The notes under the pieces are model-generated. The model saw only the letters and a list, made by a program, of their open reading frames with translations. It was not told the DNA's origin and ran no database searches. From Malachius bipustulatus (lineage: Eukaryota > Arthropoda > Insecta > Coleoptera > Melyridae), in contig OU342630.1 in NCBI GenBank assembly GCA_910589415.1, positions 73,714,186 through 73,778,185 on the forward strand: 64,000 bases of DNA. Direction: 5' to 3'. Below, in pieces: positions 37,054 to 49,915 of this stretch (the stretch's first letter is position 1; every line of letters starts with the position of its first letter). The translations under genes and the position numbers were made by a program.

Positions 37054-37166
37054 TGACTGTGGAAAATTTCAGAAAGCCAATAATTTAAAAAGCGGTGAAA
37101 ATATTCATAATTGAATCGCATAAAAATACACTATTTCTGCGATTGATGCGCAAGAAGGTTTTTTAA
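37054..37166. repeat. ~105-bp repeat, copy 2
   Basis: Direct repeat of 34668-34772, same orientation, 2.4 kb downstream. The core is identical and the edges are diverged. Confidence 0.9.
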
Positions 37167-37506
37167 AATATTCTGGAGGAAGCTTTATCTATGCAAAATC
37201 AAAAGTGTAAAAATTAAAAATTAAATATAAAAATATAAAGCGGCCCAGTTTTTTTTGCACCTGAGGGTATAATATTTCAACAAACATTTCAAACTTATTT
37301 CTCGCAACACCTACATGGTAGGGGAAGAGGGGAGCAATTTCCTACGTATTTTAGGTGAAAAATACTAATTTTTCGCTTTAAGTTTTCAAGTTTAGGTAGG
37401 TCGAGTTTGGTATCATTGGATATCCCAGGCAAATTATCCCCTTCCCCGCTTCCCCAGGCGAACAACTTTCATTACCCACTTTTTTGATCCGATGCTTTGT
37501 TTTTTA

Positions 37507-38069
37507 TACAGGGTGATCAGTAACTCGCGCACTCAGAGATTGCTGCGGTAAACTTCACTTTTTAAGAGTGGTAAATTTTCTTACTGCAGTGTTGTCAGTT
37601 CTTTTCTTCCGAAGATATGACCATTTTTGTAAAAATTAAAGTGACAACATTGCACTGAACATGTGAATAAGTTCGGGTTAGATGGTATTGTTATTATTTT
37701 TATTTCCATAGCAACGAAGGCATTTGAATATTTTATATTCTAAGTTGAGTTTAGGCGGTTGCCAAACTTCAAATTTCGTTCAGATTTAGGTATTATATCA
37801 ATTTCCAACATTCTCAATTCCTCTGTAAAGAGGTTTTGCGGAAAAAAATGGCTGAACTATATGGTATCCGTTCTAGACATTACAGTAACCTGAATTTTTC
37901 ATCAATTTTTATCACGGTTATTGAAAAAATTACCTTTAAACTCGGATGAGGGAAACTCTGTAACTTGAAAACCAACCCTTGGATTCAATTTTTTTGCAGA
38001 ATATCATTAATTTTGATGGGCTCTATATCGCCCTGTATTCAGAGTGCGCGAGTTACTGATCACTCTGTA
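37507..38069. mobile_element. CAGGG-ended element E, short arms
   Basis: TACAGGGTGATCAGTAACTC at the left and GAGTTACTGATCACTCTGTA at the right form a TIR of about 28 bp, ending GCGCACTC/GAGTGCGC. The interior is 500 bp of non-coding DNA. It has the same terminus and TA|TA flanks as the long-armed foldbacks but a conventional MITE architecture. Confidence 0.8.
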
Positions 38070-40055
38070 TATTTAACTGTCTTCAAAAAAAAAAAATGAG
38101 CACTCTGTTTATTGAGTGACTTTCAATATCTGTCATTAATTTCATTGGTGTGATAAACATGAAAAAGAAGTTGGATAATACTTTTTATTACGCAAAACCT
38201 TTTAAAAAATTACTAATAAGAGCATAATATTGAAACCATAAACTCTACTGTTACCAGAATCACCAATACTGGGGTACCGCTTGCTAATTAACATAAAATT
38301 AAGCGATCAAAATGTTTTATAGAAATTTTTTACCTTAATAAATAATTTCACTTTTTATTCAATTTTCTTAAACAAAATTTGGTGTGTATTTCAAGACCAA
38401 AAATGTCTGGTTAGAGGTGTGAGTGTAATGAAATAATATACCTAATTATGTAATTTCTTAATTGAGTGGCCTTTTGTATTTGTGAAATAAAACGTATTCA
38501 AACCCATAATCTCAAAATGAAATTAACCCAATATCTCTCACATTTCAACATTACTGTGCTATGCAGTCCGAAATAACGACGTTGTTCCTCAATTTAGCTT
38601 GAACACTTTCTATTCAAGGATCGACCAAGTCTTGCTTTGGCGGTCGCGATTCTGTAATAACTTTTTATTCGAATTACTTGCTTACATCTTCGCGCCAGAT
38701 TGAACCTGCGGTAGATCAGGCCAAGACCTTTATCATCTCATGGCAGCGTCATAGAAAGTGAAGATCACTCCATTTTACCATACTTTGTGTACCTACTATT
38801 GTCTCGCATACAAAGAAGATGCTCTCTACCATTCGGTGTATTACAAGCTTAGAGTGACGCACTTTCCAATTTATCAAACAATAGTGTGAAGATAGTCCGT
38901 TTATTTCCTCTTATTATTACACGTACGTAATCAGACGTTTGAATAATCTGAAGATCTAGGTTGATCTAGATGATCTAGATATATGTATCGATATTATTTA
39001 TGAGAAAATAAAAAAATCATATTTGCTCCATTCGCGGTGTAAGTGCATGGAAGAAGCTTTGATGCAAAAAGAAGCCTTGATTAGTACATATTATTTAAAT
39101 ATAAAAAAATTAGATTATTATTTTTTGTTCATCGGTTAATGATCATGTATGTTATGAAGAAGCATCAGTGCGCCTGTGTGGAAGAAATAAAAGATGGATG
39201 ATCACATTTTGTCCTTAGAAATACCCAATTTTCTATAAGATTCATATATTGGGCTGGAGATAACGAGATTTTGCCGTTCGCACGTAAAAAAAAAAACGTC
39301 GCACTGAATTTTTTGCTCGAGTTCCGATGGTGAAACTTAGGAAGATGTTCCCTGCGTGTCTCGTCTCTCCGATAGGTGACGAGGGGTGGCCCGCGAGCTA
39401 TGATCGCTCAGAAATCGCCTTCATAAATGCATCACGGCTGATGACACCATCTTCCTGCTATGGTCTTAAGAATTTGACAAAAAAGTAGAAATTTACTGAT
39501 TTCAAAAAAAAAAATTACATTTTTTAGTTGAGTAAAATTAGACGAAAATTGCAAGAAATTATGCAATCAAAGCGGGGAAAAACATAATTTCTGTGGGTGT
39601 TGGGGTCGATGTTGCATGAGTCTAAATCCAAAGATGCGACCTCCTACCCCTTGTGGAACTTAGGTAGGTACCTAGGAACTTTAGCGAGGAAAAAACTCTT
39701 ATTTTTCTCATATTTGCAATAGTTAATTAGCTAGAGATAATTAACTGAGGAAAATTATCTGTAAAGGACCACGCTGAATCCTAATGAAAATTGACTCCTG
39801 GTTAAATTTATTGCAACATTGGGGTCGGTATTGTATTAAATAAATAAATAAATAAATATCTTATGGCTGTGGTAAAGCCCAAGTGTCAGAAGTTTTCAAG
39901 TAGCCAAGTACTGACCAAGAAAAGTCATGCTGCACTTTAGAGATCGTTTGACCGAAACTCTAGCAGCTTGGCTATTATTGTGACCGATTGTCATGTATTG
40001 TGTTTGATGAGTAGATCAGAACTTTTTGTTGGCACAACTCAAACTCGTCTCTGAA
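38070..40055. other. No gene recognised
   Basis: AT-rich sequence with slightly GC-richer patches near 38620-38880 and 39290-39440. No open frame in them reaches 60 codons. A short (AAAT)n tract lies at about 39837-39857. Confidence 0.5.
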
Positions 40056-40059
40056 GATA

Positions 40060-40230
40060 GATTCTATGGAGTGGGTGGTAGGCTTAGCTTGAAGACTACT
40101 AAGCGTGAGATTGCCACCGACTGAATTCGAATCCCAGCCTCACCATGGTTGTGTGTATATAGATATATCAACTAGTTCTCGGACACGAAAATTATCGGAG
40201 TGGAGCGATGTTGTCTTATCTGCATAGTTA
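40060..40230 (+). repeat. tRNA-derived SINE candidate
   Basis: An A-box-like GTGGGTGGTAGG (about 40071-40082) lies about 50 nt before a B-box-like GAATTCGAATCC (40123-40134). The T-stem-like CAGCCTCACCATGG follows, as in insect tRNA-derived SINEs. The body continues to about 40230 and no clean poly(A) tail or target duplication was identified. The B box is off consensus at two positions. Confidence 0.45.
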
Positions 40231-40239
40231 ATTATCTCT

Positions 40240-41508
40240 CTTTTCTATAAATAAGATGGATTTTTTTCTAGTGACACACACGTTTTTACACAAAAACGAC
40301 AAAAATTATAAAAATAGTTCATTTTAAAGTCACAGCTAAGCCTATTACAAAAATTGTAATACAACTTGAAAAGTTTTACAAAAAACTTCAAAAAATGAAA
40401 AAGTCATTACAGTTTGTTGGATAAAAAGTTAATTAGTGTCGTAAAACAATTTGATCATCCAAGAACAAAATGGCGGATTTTCCACAAGGGGTAAAAGGTA
40501 GCATTTTTATTTAGACTATTTAGACTCACCATCGACCACCCAACACCCCCTTAAAATTATGTTTTTTTCTCACTTTTCTCACATAATCAAATCCTAATTT
40601 TACAGCAATAGGTGTACAACATTGAGCAATTACCGCTAACCAAAATATTTCATTTCTCATCACTTCATTTAGCTAAATTTAATAATAAAATAACAGTTCT
40701 TTTTTATATAACATCAACTCATGGCTTATTATTCAATAGTAGAGTTGCCTACTTATTGACCACGGGACAGTATAATCAATTGAATAAAAATGGTAATAAA
40801 TCATATATCTGTTTGAATCTTACATAACACTCTAGGAACTCATCTTCAATCTTCTATGGTTACATGGTAATTCAACTTACATCAACAGCATTGTAACGCA
40901 TTTGTGTGAAGCTGCGGAATTATGTGTTCTGCAACTTTTTACATATACCTTGTAATTCCTTATAAGTAATGCAGTCGTTATGTGAGTGAAAGCACTTCCC
41001 TAGATCAGATTCACTTCCTTCTCGTGCGTGTGCTATACCGATTGACATTTTGAATTGATAAAATATTAAAACGACAATGAAGACAATATAATTATTTAGC
41101 TGCCGATATTTACCTACTTACCATGCAGATAAAGATGATCCAGCTTATTACCAAAAATTTCATAAGGAACAAAGCAAGCCATAAGAGACTTGATGACTTG
41201 ATACGAAAAAAAAAACATGATCATGGAAAACATAGAACGTTATTGAGAATGTCTGAAGCTTTCAACAGGAGATTGCAATTACTGCATTTGGTTTTCAAAA
41301 TAAAAATAAAAAAATGTAAAACACACATTCTCAAACTTTAAGCTTAATTTAAAATTTTTAACAAATTTCAGCCATTATTTAGATACTTATCAGTGTGTCC
41401 TCAATGTAAATTATTCTACTAGGTCAATATAGGTCAGCTTGCGTCTGTTAGTTGTAGCGGGTTAAATAGTCGCGTAAATGAAGCCTTCTGGCTGACTGCA
41501 TGAAGATT
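40240..41508. other. No gene recognised
   Basis: AT-rich DNA. Short plus-strand frames at 40612-40827 and 41123-41341 have lysine/leucine-rich AT-driven composition and no motif. Confidence 0.45.
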
Positions 41509-42308
41509 GGTCACTTTCAACTTGCTCACCATTGGGATATTCCTAAGCCAGAAATACAAAGTCGGTTAAATTAGAGAAAAATTTCACAATATTATGCTTA
41601 TTAAGAATCTGAAACAAAATTTAGGACAATCATTGTTCACAAGTTAAGTTATTGATGAAATACGCTGAAAAAACTGAAACATCGAAATTTCTTATTTTCG
41701 CCATACTTATCTTCTTTATTATTGAAAATTAGTTGGTAATTCTTTGTAGGCTTACATATGTTTTCAAGAGCTATTCATTTGATGTTACGAAAATTTTCTA
41801 AGCCGACTAAGTCCTAGAATTTTCGTAGTTAACTTTTGTTTTTCTGATAGCCGCCATATTTTTTTTCATACCATTGATTTGATTTTCATTAATCTTCTTA
41901 ATAGCGAGCGACATGAATAAACAATATGGCTGCCACAGAAAAACAAAAATTGACTTTGAAATCTCTGGTACATAGTGAGTTTAGAAAATTTTTGCGGCTT
42001 AGAAAAATTTTGTAACATTAATAAATAGACAGCTTTTGATTTACTTAATGTACAAACTTACAATAAATTATTAGTTTTTTTTTGAAAAATAGTAAAGTTG
42101 TGTCAAAAATAAGAAATCTCGCTTTTTCAGTTTTTCAGCCCATATAAAAGCAGCGACTGAAGTTGCCATAATTTTTGTTTCAGATTATGATTAAGCATAA
42201 AATTTTGCATCTTTTCTCTAATTTAACCGGCTCCAGTATCTCCAATAGTTTAATTGGAGATACAGAATATTGGAGATCCCAATGGTGAGCCACTTGAAAG
42301 TGACCAGC
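41509..42308. mobile_element. Foldback element F, arms ~370 bp
   Basis: Left GGTCACTTTCAACTTGCTCA pairs with right TGAGCCACTTGAAAGTGACC. Inside, GGTTAAATTAGAGAAAA pairs with TTTTCTCTAATTTAACCGG, and blocks around GCCGCCATATT pair with AATATGGCTGCC near the centre. The termini lack the CAGGG motif, so this is a separate family with relatives at 33142-33300 and 63471-64000. No coding sequence. Confidence 0.8.
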
Positions 42309-42806
42309 CTGTACATGTATAATGTCGTCCCCGCTTCAAGCAGTTGCTGATTTGACAATATAAAAATCCAAACTTTTTAAAACCAGAATCATCAAAATCG
42401 GTGCAGTTTCTGATGACTTCCAACTACTGCCTGTTTTACGTATTCATTGACGCGAATAAAATAGTAGTTCTGTAAGTTTATAGGTAGGTATGTGAAGATT
42501 TGATAAATTGGTGGGTGATTAATAGCGTGATTATTATAAGTTAAATTTTGAAGATGATCTAGCCTTTTCACGCATCTCGCGTCAGAATAATAATTAATAT
42601 CTCACAGTTACATAATTTTAATTCTTAATGATTTAAACGTTTCTCTTTACTTAGTTAATACCTACTTCTTATTTAAATAAATATATATACGCATCTCGTG
42701 TATACATAATGACTCACGAATGCTACTGTTTAATTTAAAAGCAAATTTCTTCACTTGCATAATAAATACAAAAACTATGTTTTTATGCCTAATAAGATAG
42801 ACTGTA

Positions 42807-43200
42807 GATCTTTTTGAAATTTTCACCAAGGCTGGGTTAAATCTGGGGGATGTGGGGTAAAAATTACCGCAACTTTTTTGTATCAATAGTTTTTTCAATT
42901 TTGATGTGAAATTATGAAATATTGAAGCTTTCTGCGTAAAAAAGTAACTCTTGTTCAACTTCGGATAAGATGCACCGTTTTCGAGAAAGATCCATTTCAA
43001 AATTGTTTATTTTGCTTATCTTGAACCGAAAATGAATTTGCTTTCAATGATATGGGGGCAGAAATTTTCACAGAAAGCTTCAATAATATTCCATAATTTC
43101 ACATCAAAATGGAAAAAACTATTGATACAAAAAAGTTGAGGTAGTTTTTACCCCACACCCCAGATTTAACCCACCCTTGGTGAAAATTGCAAAGTGATCA
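42807..43200. mobile_element. Foldback element G, ~394 bp
   Basis: Left TTTTCACCAAGGCTGGGTTA pairs with right TAACCCACCCTTGGTGAAAA. Inner ATCAATAGTTTTTTC and TTTCACATCAAAA blocks also pair. The arms are about 150 bp with few differences. A 112-codon frame on the minus strand lies across the left arm and is not called as a gene. Confidence 0.8.
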
Positions 43201-43267
43201 AAAAAATTGAGTCTTCTTTGGTACGACAAATTTAATTTTGTCTTACCAAAGAAGACTCATTTTTTTA
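43201..43267. repeat. Hairpin, ~30-bp arms
   Basis: TGAGTCTTCTTTGGTACGAC pairs with GTCTTACCAAAGAAGACTCA, with one mismatch. Flanking A and T runs extend the stem. It abuts foldback G directly. Confidence 0.85.
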
Positions 43268-44571
43268 TATTTTCACCTTTATCAAATTATGGTCGACACA
43301 GTGACGTACAATTTTCATCAATTTATTTTCAAATTCTGACCGCTTAAATCGATTTAGTTGAAAATCCACCCACATAATGTTAGCAATAATTTCCACAGTG
43401 GAAAGTGTAATTCTCACTGATTATGGAACTTAGATTGTTGTATCTAATTGCATAGTATCAAGAATTTTATTAGCAGAGTGATGAGATTTCATGAATAGTT
43501 AAAAGCACGTTCGGCAGTAAATAAATGTGAAGAGGTACGGCATTAAATAAGTGATTTTATAACGGATATCGGCATTCAAGACTTACTTCATGACAAAACT
43601 AGAATGTTTGATAAATGACCTTTATTTGACCTACTAAATAGTAGGACTTTGAACTACCCTATTATTCCAGGTACAAGTACCTATAGGTACATCCTAATTA
43701 TTTTTATTAATATGGACTTTTTGAATTTTTTACCAAATTTTCATACCGGATGGCACCAGACATCTTTCTGAATATTTGAACCGTTTGAAGATGGAGCCAA
43801 ACCGTTGTCATGTCCCTATATAACTTTTCAAGTTTTATTTCAGGGAAATGTATTACAGCTGTACTACAATTTTTTATTTCCATACGATAGAAATTAAAAT
43901 ATTAATATAGAGACATATGTGACCGGTTCTAGGCAGATGAGTTCCAAAAAACTTGGGTGTGATCTTAAGTCCCACTGTTGACTGTAAATATTCAAACTGA
44001 ATTCTGAAAACATTAGTCACGTGATCCTCGAACCTTTTTCATCTTTAATTTAACATCATTTGCACCCCTTTAGGTCGGGGTGCAAGCCCGTTAGTGGGAA
44101 GTCAGCAATTTGCAAAATTTCTTGTTTCCCACGTATCCTATGGCCAGTCTTGAAAGTGGTGATCCTATTTATATTTATGTCCTAAGTACCTAAATAATTT
44201 TCAATTGTATGTAGTGCACTACTTGTTCTTATGGAATAAATTTATACGAATATAGCATTGTACTATTACTACATTTTAGGCGCAACTTTATTACCTGCTT
44301 TAAAAAATTATCGTCACCATGAAAGTGTAACAATGTTTTGTTTCGAACACACTTTTATGTTATTTTCTATTTAATAATAAGAATCTAAACAAAAGTGTGG
44401 AGTTGTCAGCTAGAAAACCAGACAGGTGAACGTCTGTATTTAGTTCCATCATAAAACTATACATTAAATTCACTCCTATCTAAATAAGGAGGATTAATTT
44501 ATCAAAACTCTGTAATCCAAATATTCAATTACAATAAATGACAGTGCTCGATAAGCTAAAATTTATCACTA
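43268..44571. other. No gene recognised
   Basis: AT-rich intergenic sequence. A stretch at 43790-43930 weakly recalls the 52184 foldback family (CATGTCCCTATATAACTTTT). Confidence 0.4.
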
Positions 44572-44906
44572 ATGTCCGTATTCATCAAACTTCAAAATAT
44601 AACTCTGGGGTTATATTTTGAATTTTCTGACAGCTGATTGGTCTAATGCTCAAAGCCTACGAACGCTACGAAGTTTAAACCAATGACATGTTCCAAAATA
44701 TAACCCCAGGGGTTAAATTTATTGATGAATACGGGCCTTAGGCCCGTATTCATCAATAAATTTAACCCCTGGGGTTATATTTTGGAACATGTCATTGGTT
44801 TAAACTTCGTAGCGTTCGTAGGCTTTGAGCATTAGACCAATCAGCTGTCAGAGAATTCAAAATATAACCCCAGAGTTATATTTTGAAGTTTGATGAATAC
44901 GGACAT
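44572..44906. mobile_element. 335-bp near-perfect palindrome
   Basis: The dyad centre is at T44739 in ACGGGCCT-T-AGGCCCGT. The 167-bp arms align without any indel and with one mismatch found (TTTTCTGACAG against TTCTCTGACAG). Each arm itself carries inverted ends, ATTCATCAAACTTCAAAATA at the outer edge and TTAAATTTATTGATGAAT at the inner edge. The structure therefore reads as two copies of one ~165-bp MITE head to head. A diverged single relative is at 49078-49155. No coding sequence. Confidence 0.95.
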
Positions 44907-46931
44907 AAATGGATCACTTTTACAGGACATGAAAGTAATAAAAGGACTCTGATGTTTCTTCAATGGCAATGTTCGTTTGATTATGTTAACCTACATTCCA
45001 GTTTTTTATAAAAAGCCAGTCAAGTTATATAATAAATGGTACACAATTTCTCCTTGCATTTAAACCACTCATCAGACGAAATGATAATTGACAGCTCACT
45101 AGGGCAATCAAATGGCAAGTGAAAGGACGTTGTCAAAAAAAGGCATCCGAGATACTTGACGACCGATGTTCCGGCTTTATCGGTGAATATTCCGGTTTAT
45201 ATCGGAAATATTCTACCACGCCCTTCTTATAAACATACGCTGAGTTTTAATTGTCGCAAAAAAAATAAGGAGAGGCTTTCTGTAACAGACGCAGGCGTGC
45301 AGTTACACGATTTATGCCATTTTCTTCGTCGCTTATGGAGATTAATATAATTAAATACATTGCTCATAATCCCTGCAAGTGGTTTGTAGAAAGTTAAAGC
45401 TATTAAACGCTTCCGAATGCATCACATTTTGACTAATTAATTGAGTCTTATTTTTTGTCTCGCTAAAAGTAACCAAACTACTATTCATTTACATGAGGTG
45501 AGGTTTTTTTAGACCCATGTTCTACGTAATATACCCAGAGGATTTTTTTTATCAAGTAATTGCACCTCTAATAAATTGTCCTGCTATACATTTCTTCTTG
45601 TAATCAAATCACTAATATCGTAATATGCCTCCTTAAATATACATGCAGTGATTTTGAACCGACTATAAGATCACGTAGGGGTTGTTAAACCTACCCTACT
45701 TGTTTTAAGTTTATCATTTTACTACTTATGATATTAAAATTTACCTAGAAATTGACAAATCGTTGTTCTATAAGGAAGGCAATAAAATTCTTACTTAATA
45801 GTATTTCCTTCACGTAGCTGTATCAGTTGATAAACAACCAAAACAAGCCGAAAAAAATTAGAAACTCAGAATATTTATAGTTCAAGACTTATCGTTCTTA
45901 AATTGACTTCTAGGGCAAGTTTTACCTACTTCAAAATTTTTTTTTTCTCTTTCTTCTATAAATACGTTTTTTATAAGAAGTGATGAATACACTTAGAAAA
46001 CATCTAGGCATGACTCAGAATAGAGCAGAAAACGACCGGGGCAGACGGAGGAGCAGAAATTCGAATGCCTCATACCGCATTCCAAAAATTACAATTTTTT
46101 AGGTTTTTGAAAAAAAATTCCGCTTTCTACTTGTGCCATATTTTCCTATTTTTGGACCATATTGACCCATTTTGAGTTTTTGGAACTTGCGAAGGGGCCC
46201 AGGGCGAAGGGGGAAAATCAGTAGCTTTTTTGAAAGAGCATCCTCAAAAACTTATATTTATGTAGGTGCTTTTGCTTCTATGATGTTAGTATTTCGACGA
46301 GGTTGTTTTCTCTATATTAATCGTTACAAACCCCGACTATCATAAACATTTAAAAATTAACAATTAATTGCCTTGATTTTTCATGTTTTTTTTTTTAATT
46401 GTGTCCAGTAAGCAACATGCAGACGACCATTTTTTGTGAAAAAAATTAAAGTAGTTTATTTATATTAAAACTACTTGTCTGCAGCTAGTTGTCAAAGTTC
46501 ACTTTCAAAATAATTGTAGATACTATATTTTATTATTATTGACAACACCATCAGATATATAATACAATAACTCAATTTTTAACAAGCGAGAGGCAAAGAA
46601 ATCAATTCATTACATTATTACATAAAATTTGGAAGCGGAATGTTTTCTATCGGTAAAAATTTCTTCTGCGCTATGATTTACAATATACCTACATATATCT
46701 GAGTGTAAACCGTTTGTTCTCGAAACCTACTATACCTACCCATATCTAGTTATGTAAGATTACATAATTGATATAAAATTAATTGTAAGCAGTTGTTGTT
46801 AAATTTTTATTAACAAATTGCCATCAGAAATTTTGTGTGGTATTAGTATAAGATGTATGCGATATTTGAATGTATAGTTATTATTTCTGAGCGATTCGTT
46901 TATTTATTTGTCAGCAAAACTGTTATCATTA
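44907..46931. other. No gene recognised
   Basis: About 2 kb of AT-rich DNA. The open frame at 45156-45350 has no motif or coding neighbours. Confidence 0.45.
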
Positions 46932-47901
46932 TACAGGGTGTTACTGAATAGGTGTTACAAACTTAAAGGGCATGTGGAAAATGCAAAAATAGGCGATAAA
47001 TTTCCTGTAGACATGGGTCGTTGGAGCTTTAGTTTTTGAGATACAAGGGTGTTGAAGTTCTTCGAAAAATTTAAAATTTTTCGAGTATCTACAAACTGGC
47101 TGATCAGAATAACTCGAATTCTTTGACAACTGTTGTACTAATTGAAGTACATGATTTGATACTCCCATTGAAAAATTATTCAATTCAGTGGCAGAGATCT
47201 GGGTGTGTTGTTACCTTTTTTATTAAAACAATTTCTACGCCACTGACTTTTATGCAAATTTGTTATTTTTGTAGATACCTCGTTTTGTTTAGAGGAGAAA
47301 ACTCATGTTACGTTTTTGTTGTAGGACGTACTGTTTTTAAAATATTTCACAATGTAGGAACCCGTGCAAGCTTTTTTTGTAATGTAACACACTGCAATAA
47401 CGATCACAAAAATGATTAATTTCTGGAAAAACTCAATAGCATTGATTTTTAGAATATTTTACCTCGTACGGGTCCCTACATTGCGAAATATCTTGAAAAT
47501 AGTGCGTCCTACAACAAAAACATAAAATGACATTTCTCCTCTAAACAAAACGAGGTGTCTACCCAAAATAACAAATTTGCTTAAAAGTCAGTGGCGTAGA
47601 AATTGTTTAATAAAAAAGGTAACAACACACCCAGATCTCTGCCACTGGATTGAATAATTTTGTTTTTGGGAGTATCAAATCATGTACTTCAATTAGTACA
47701 ACAGTTGTCAAAAAATTCGAGTTATTCTGATCAACCAATTTGTAGATATTCGAAAATTTTTAAATTTTTCAAGGAACTTCAACATCCTGTATCTCAAAAA
47801 CTAAAGCTCCGACGACCCATGTCTACAGGAAATTTATCGCCTATTTTTGCATTTCCTACATGCCCTTTAAGTTTGTAACACCTATTCAGTAACACCCTGT
47901 A
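46932..47901. mobile_element. CAGGG-ended foldback element H, arms ~440 bp
   Basis: TACAGGGTGTTACTGAATAG pairs with CTATTCAGTAACACCCTGTA. The arms pair almost end to end (for example AGTGGCAGAGATCTGGGTGT and TCCTCTAAACAAAACGAGGT with their complements) around a spacer of about 80 bp. Open frames at 46941-47183 (minus), 47123-47419 and 47660-47878 lie within the arms. Two of them encode nearly the same peptide because the arms mirror each other, which is a structural artefact. Flanks are TA|TA. Confidence 0.95.
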
Positions 47902-49077
47902 TAAAATATTTTATACGTATATACAATACTTATATACTCGTATTGCTAGAGGGGGTCTGGAGATGCAGGAAAATACCACGGTGCACACATATCTTTCCAC
48001 CTTTATCTCGTCCAATGTACCTCGAGTTCTACGCGCATGACCGAGAATTGAACACGCTTACAAGCCATCAGATTCGACCACCTGACTTGTGACGCTTGCG
48101 CACAACGGGTTGAGGTACTCTAAAAACAGATAGAAATAGTTGTTTGCTGTCCCACTTACACACCCTGTCCGTAACACGTCCACTTACGTGCGCTAGCAAT
48201 ATAGAAGTATTATATATATGATCTTATATTAATTCAAGGTTAGGTGTCAGTTAGGTACGTAAAACAGGTGATTAATTACGAGCAAGCTGAAATCAAAAAA
48301 CGGGGGAGGGGGGTCGAAAAACTTTTCTCAAAAATCATTTAGAAAAAAATCACGTTACACATGGACCATTTGAGGCCACAGATTTTTTGTATGAGTTCGT
48401 TATTATCTCTTCTGTAATTGTTTTAGATAGGAACACTAAATGTACCACTTGTTAAGATTCAATAAAAGCTTCTTCTGGTATTACCTATATTATTTTAATT
48501 ATTGCAGATACTCTAACAATTAAAAATTCCGTCAAATAACGAAAATTAAATCATAAATTAATAAAGTCTAATGTATTGAATACATTTAATTTATCAAAGT
48601 ACTTACCTACTATCCCGAAAATGACGTCACAAATCGAAAAAAAAATCCTTCTCAAAAACAGATTAACATAGTATATTGTATTATATTATAAGCCGAGAGG
48701 TCAACTTACCATTGGTACCACCAGGTTACATAACTCAATGACTGAAATAAAAATGAAGACTTCATAAAAGTAAAAGGAGATATTATTTCCTTATTAATTA
48801 TTGAGGTACTGAAATGAGAACTGAAAAAAGGTCATTGAGAGTTTAAATTTTTTGTAATTAGCAGTCATGGTTGTTATTGCGTTATTAAACTGCGCTGAAA
48901 AATAATTACCTTCATTTGATATAGAATTATATCATTTAGTTCGCTAATTTTTTATTGCATAATGTTGTTTTCTAAGTAAAAATTATAAATATTTTAAATT
49001 AATCATTCCGTTAATAGACTAATAAATAAAAAGGAAAAATAATACTATCCGCATAAAATTACCAATATCAGTCGCTA
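47902..49077. other. No gene recognised
   Basis: AT-rich DNA with a GC-richer patch at 47950-48130 that has no open frame. Confidence 0.45.
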
Positions 49078-49155
49078 AAATGTCCCGTATTTATCGAAAT
49101 TCACTGGAGTTATTGGGATTTCTAAGAACTGATTGGTCTGATGCTCCAATTAATT
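49078..49155. repeat. Diverged relative of the 44572 palindrome arm
   Basis: AAAATGTCCCGTATTTATCG then CTGGAGTTATTGGGAT and AACTGATTGGTCTGATGCTC follow the order of the palindrome's left arm, with substitutions and a deletion. It is a single copy without the mirrored half. Confidence 0.65.
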
Positions 49156-49579
49156 GTGTCCAGGGCCGAATAAGGCAGTATATCAGTATAGGCAGTTGCC
49201 TAGAGTAACCGACGGCTTGTGGTGTGGGGGTTCCATTATCATGAAGTAACCATTATTTTACATATCCCCCAACAGAGCGAAAAACTGAGTTTAAAGAATT
49301 CTCTAACAATAACAAAATTATGTAGAAGGCTTCTAATGTGCAATAAATTATATAATGTGTGGGAGCTGACACCCCAATAACAAGGAGAACCGGTGTAAAT
49401 AGCACAGTTACACTGCGGTCCGATTTTTATTATTTATTTATTTTTTATTGCATTATTATTCAAGAGTCACAACCACAAACCGAATAGGATTATAAAAATT
49501 GACTAATGCCAAAAATATTTTGTTATTTTACAACTATCCCCTAAAATAAAAATGCATTTTATTTTAGGTTTTCGGTAAC

Positions 49580-49915
49580 CTGCGGACTGAAGGCTTGAAA
49601 TAATGGCAGCCGAAGGAAGCCGCCGGCAGGCCAAGATCTTCGTAAGAAATCTTTTAATTTACGGAAATTCAGCTTTCTCAAATTACATGGAGAAGTATGA
49701 AAATTGTCATGAGTATGCTTATTCTTACGTAGTGAAAATGTCTGTTGCCAAATTTCTTATGGTAAAAATGTCTGTATGGATGTGATTTTGCTAAGAAACA
49801 CTCTAGAGCCAGCATTTTTCTGTGTGGAAGGTTAAACGGCGCGGGGATCCACTAAGCCTATTGCTATTGAAAATCAGCGTGATCCTTTCCCGCGGGAAGT
49901 AAGTATACATGGAAA
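49580..49915. repeat. Relative of the 26.0-27.8 kb repeats, reordered
   Basis: 49580-49655 corresponds to the GC block at 27716-27795. 49795-49915 (AACACTCTAGAG, GGCGCGGGGATCC, CCTATT, GAAAATCAGCGTGATCC) corresponds to 26033-26160. The two modules occur in the opposite order and much closer together than at 26-28 kb. Confidence 0.6.

Noticed and set aside
46941..47878. Similar small open frames on opposite strands (46941-47183 and 47660-47878) that look like a conserved protein pair
   Set aside because: They lie in the two arms of foldback element H, so their similarity comes from the inverted repeat and not from protein conservation.
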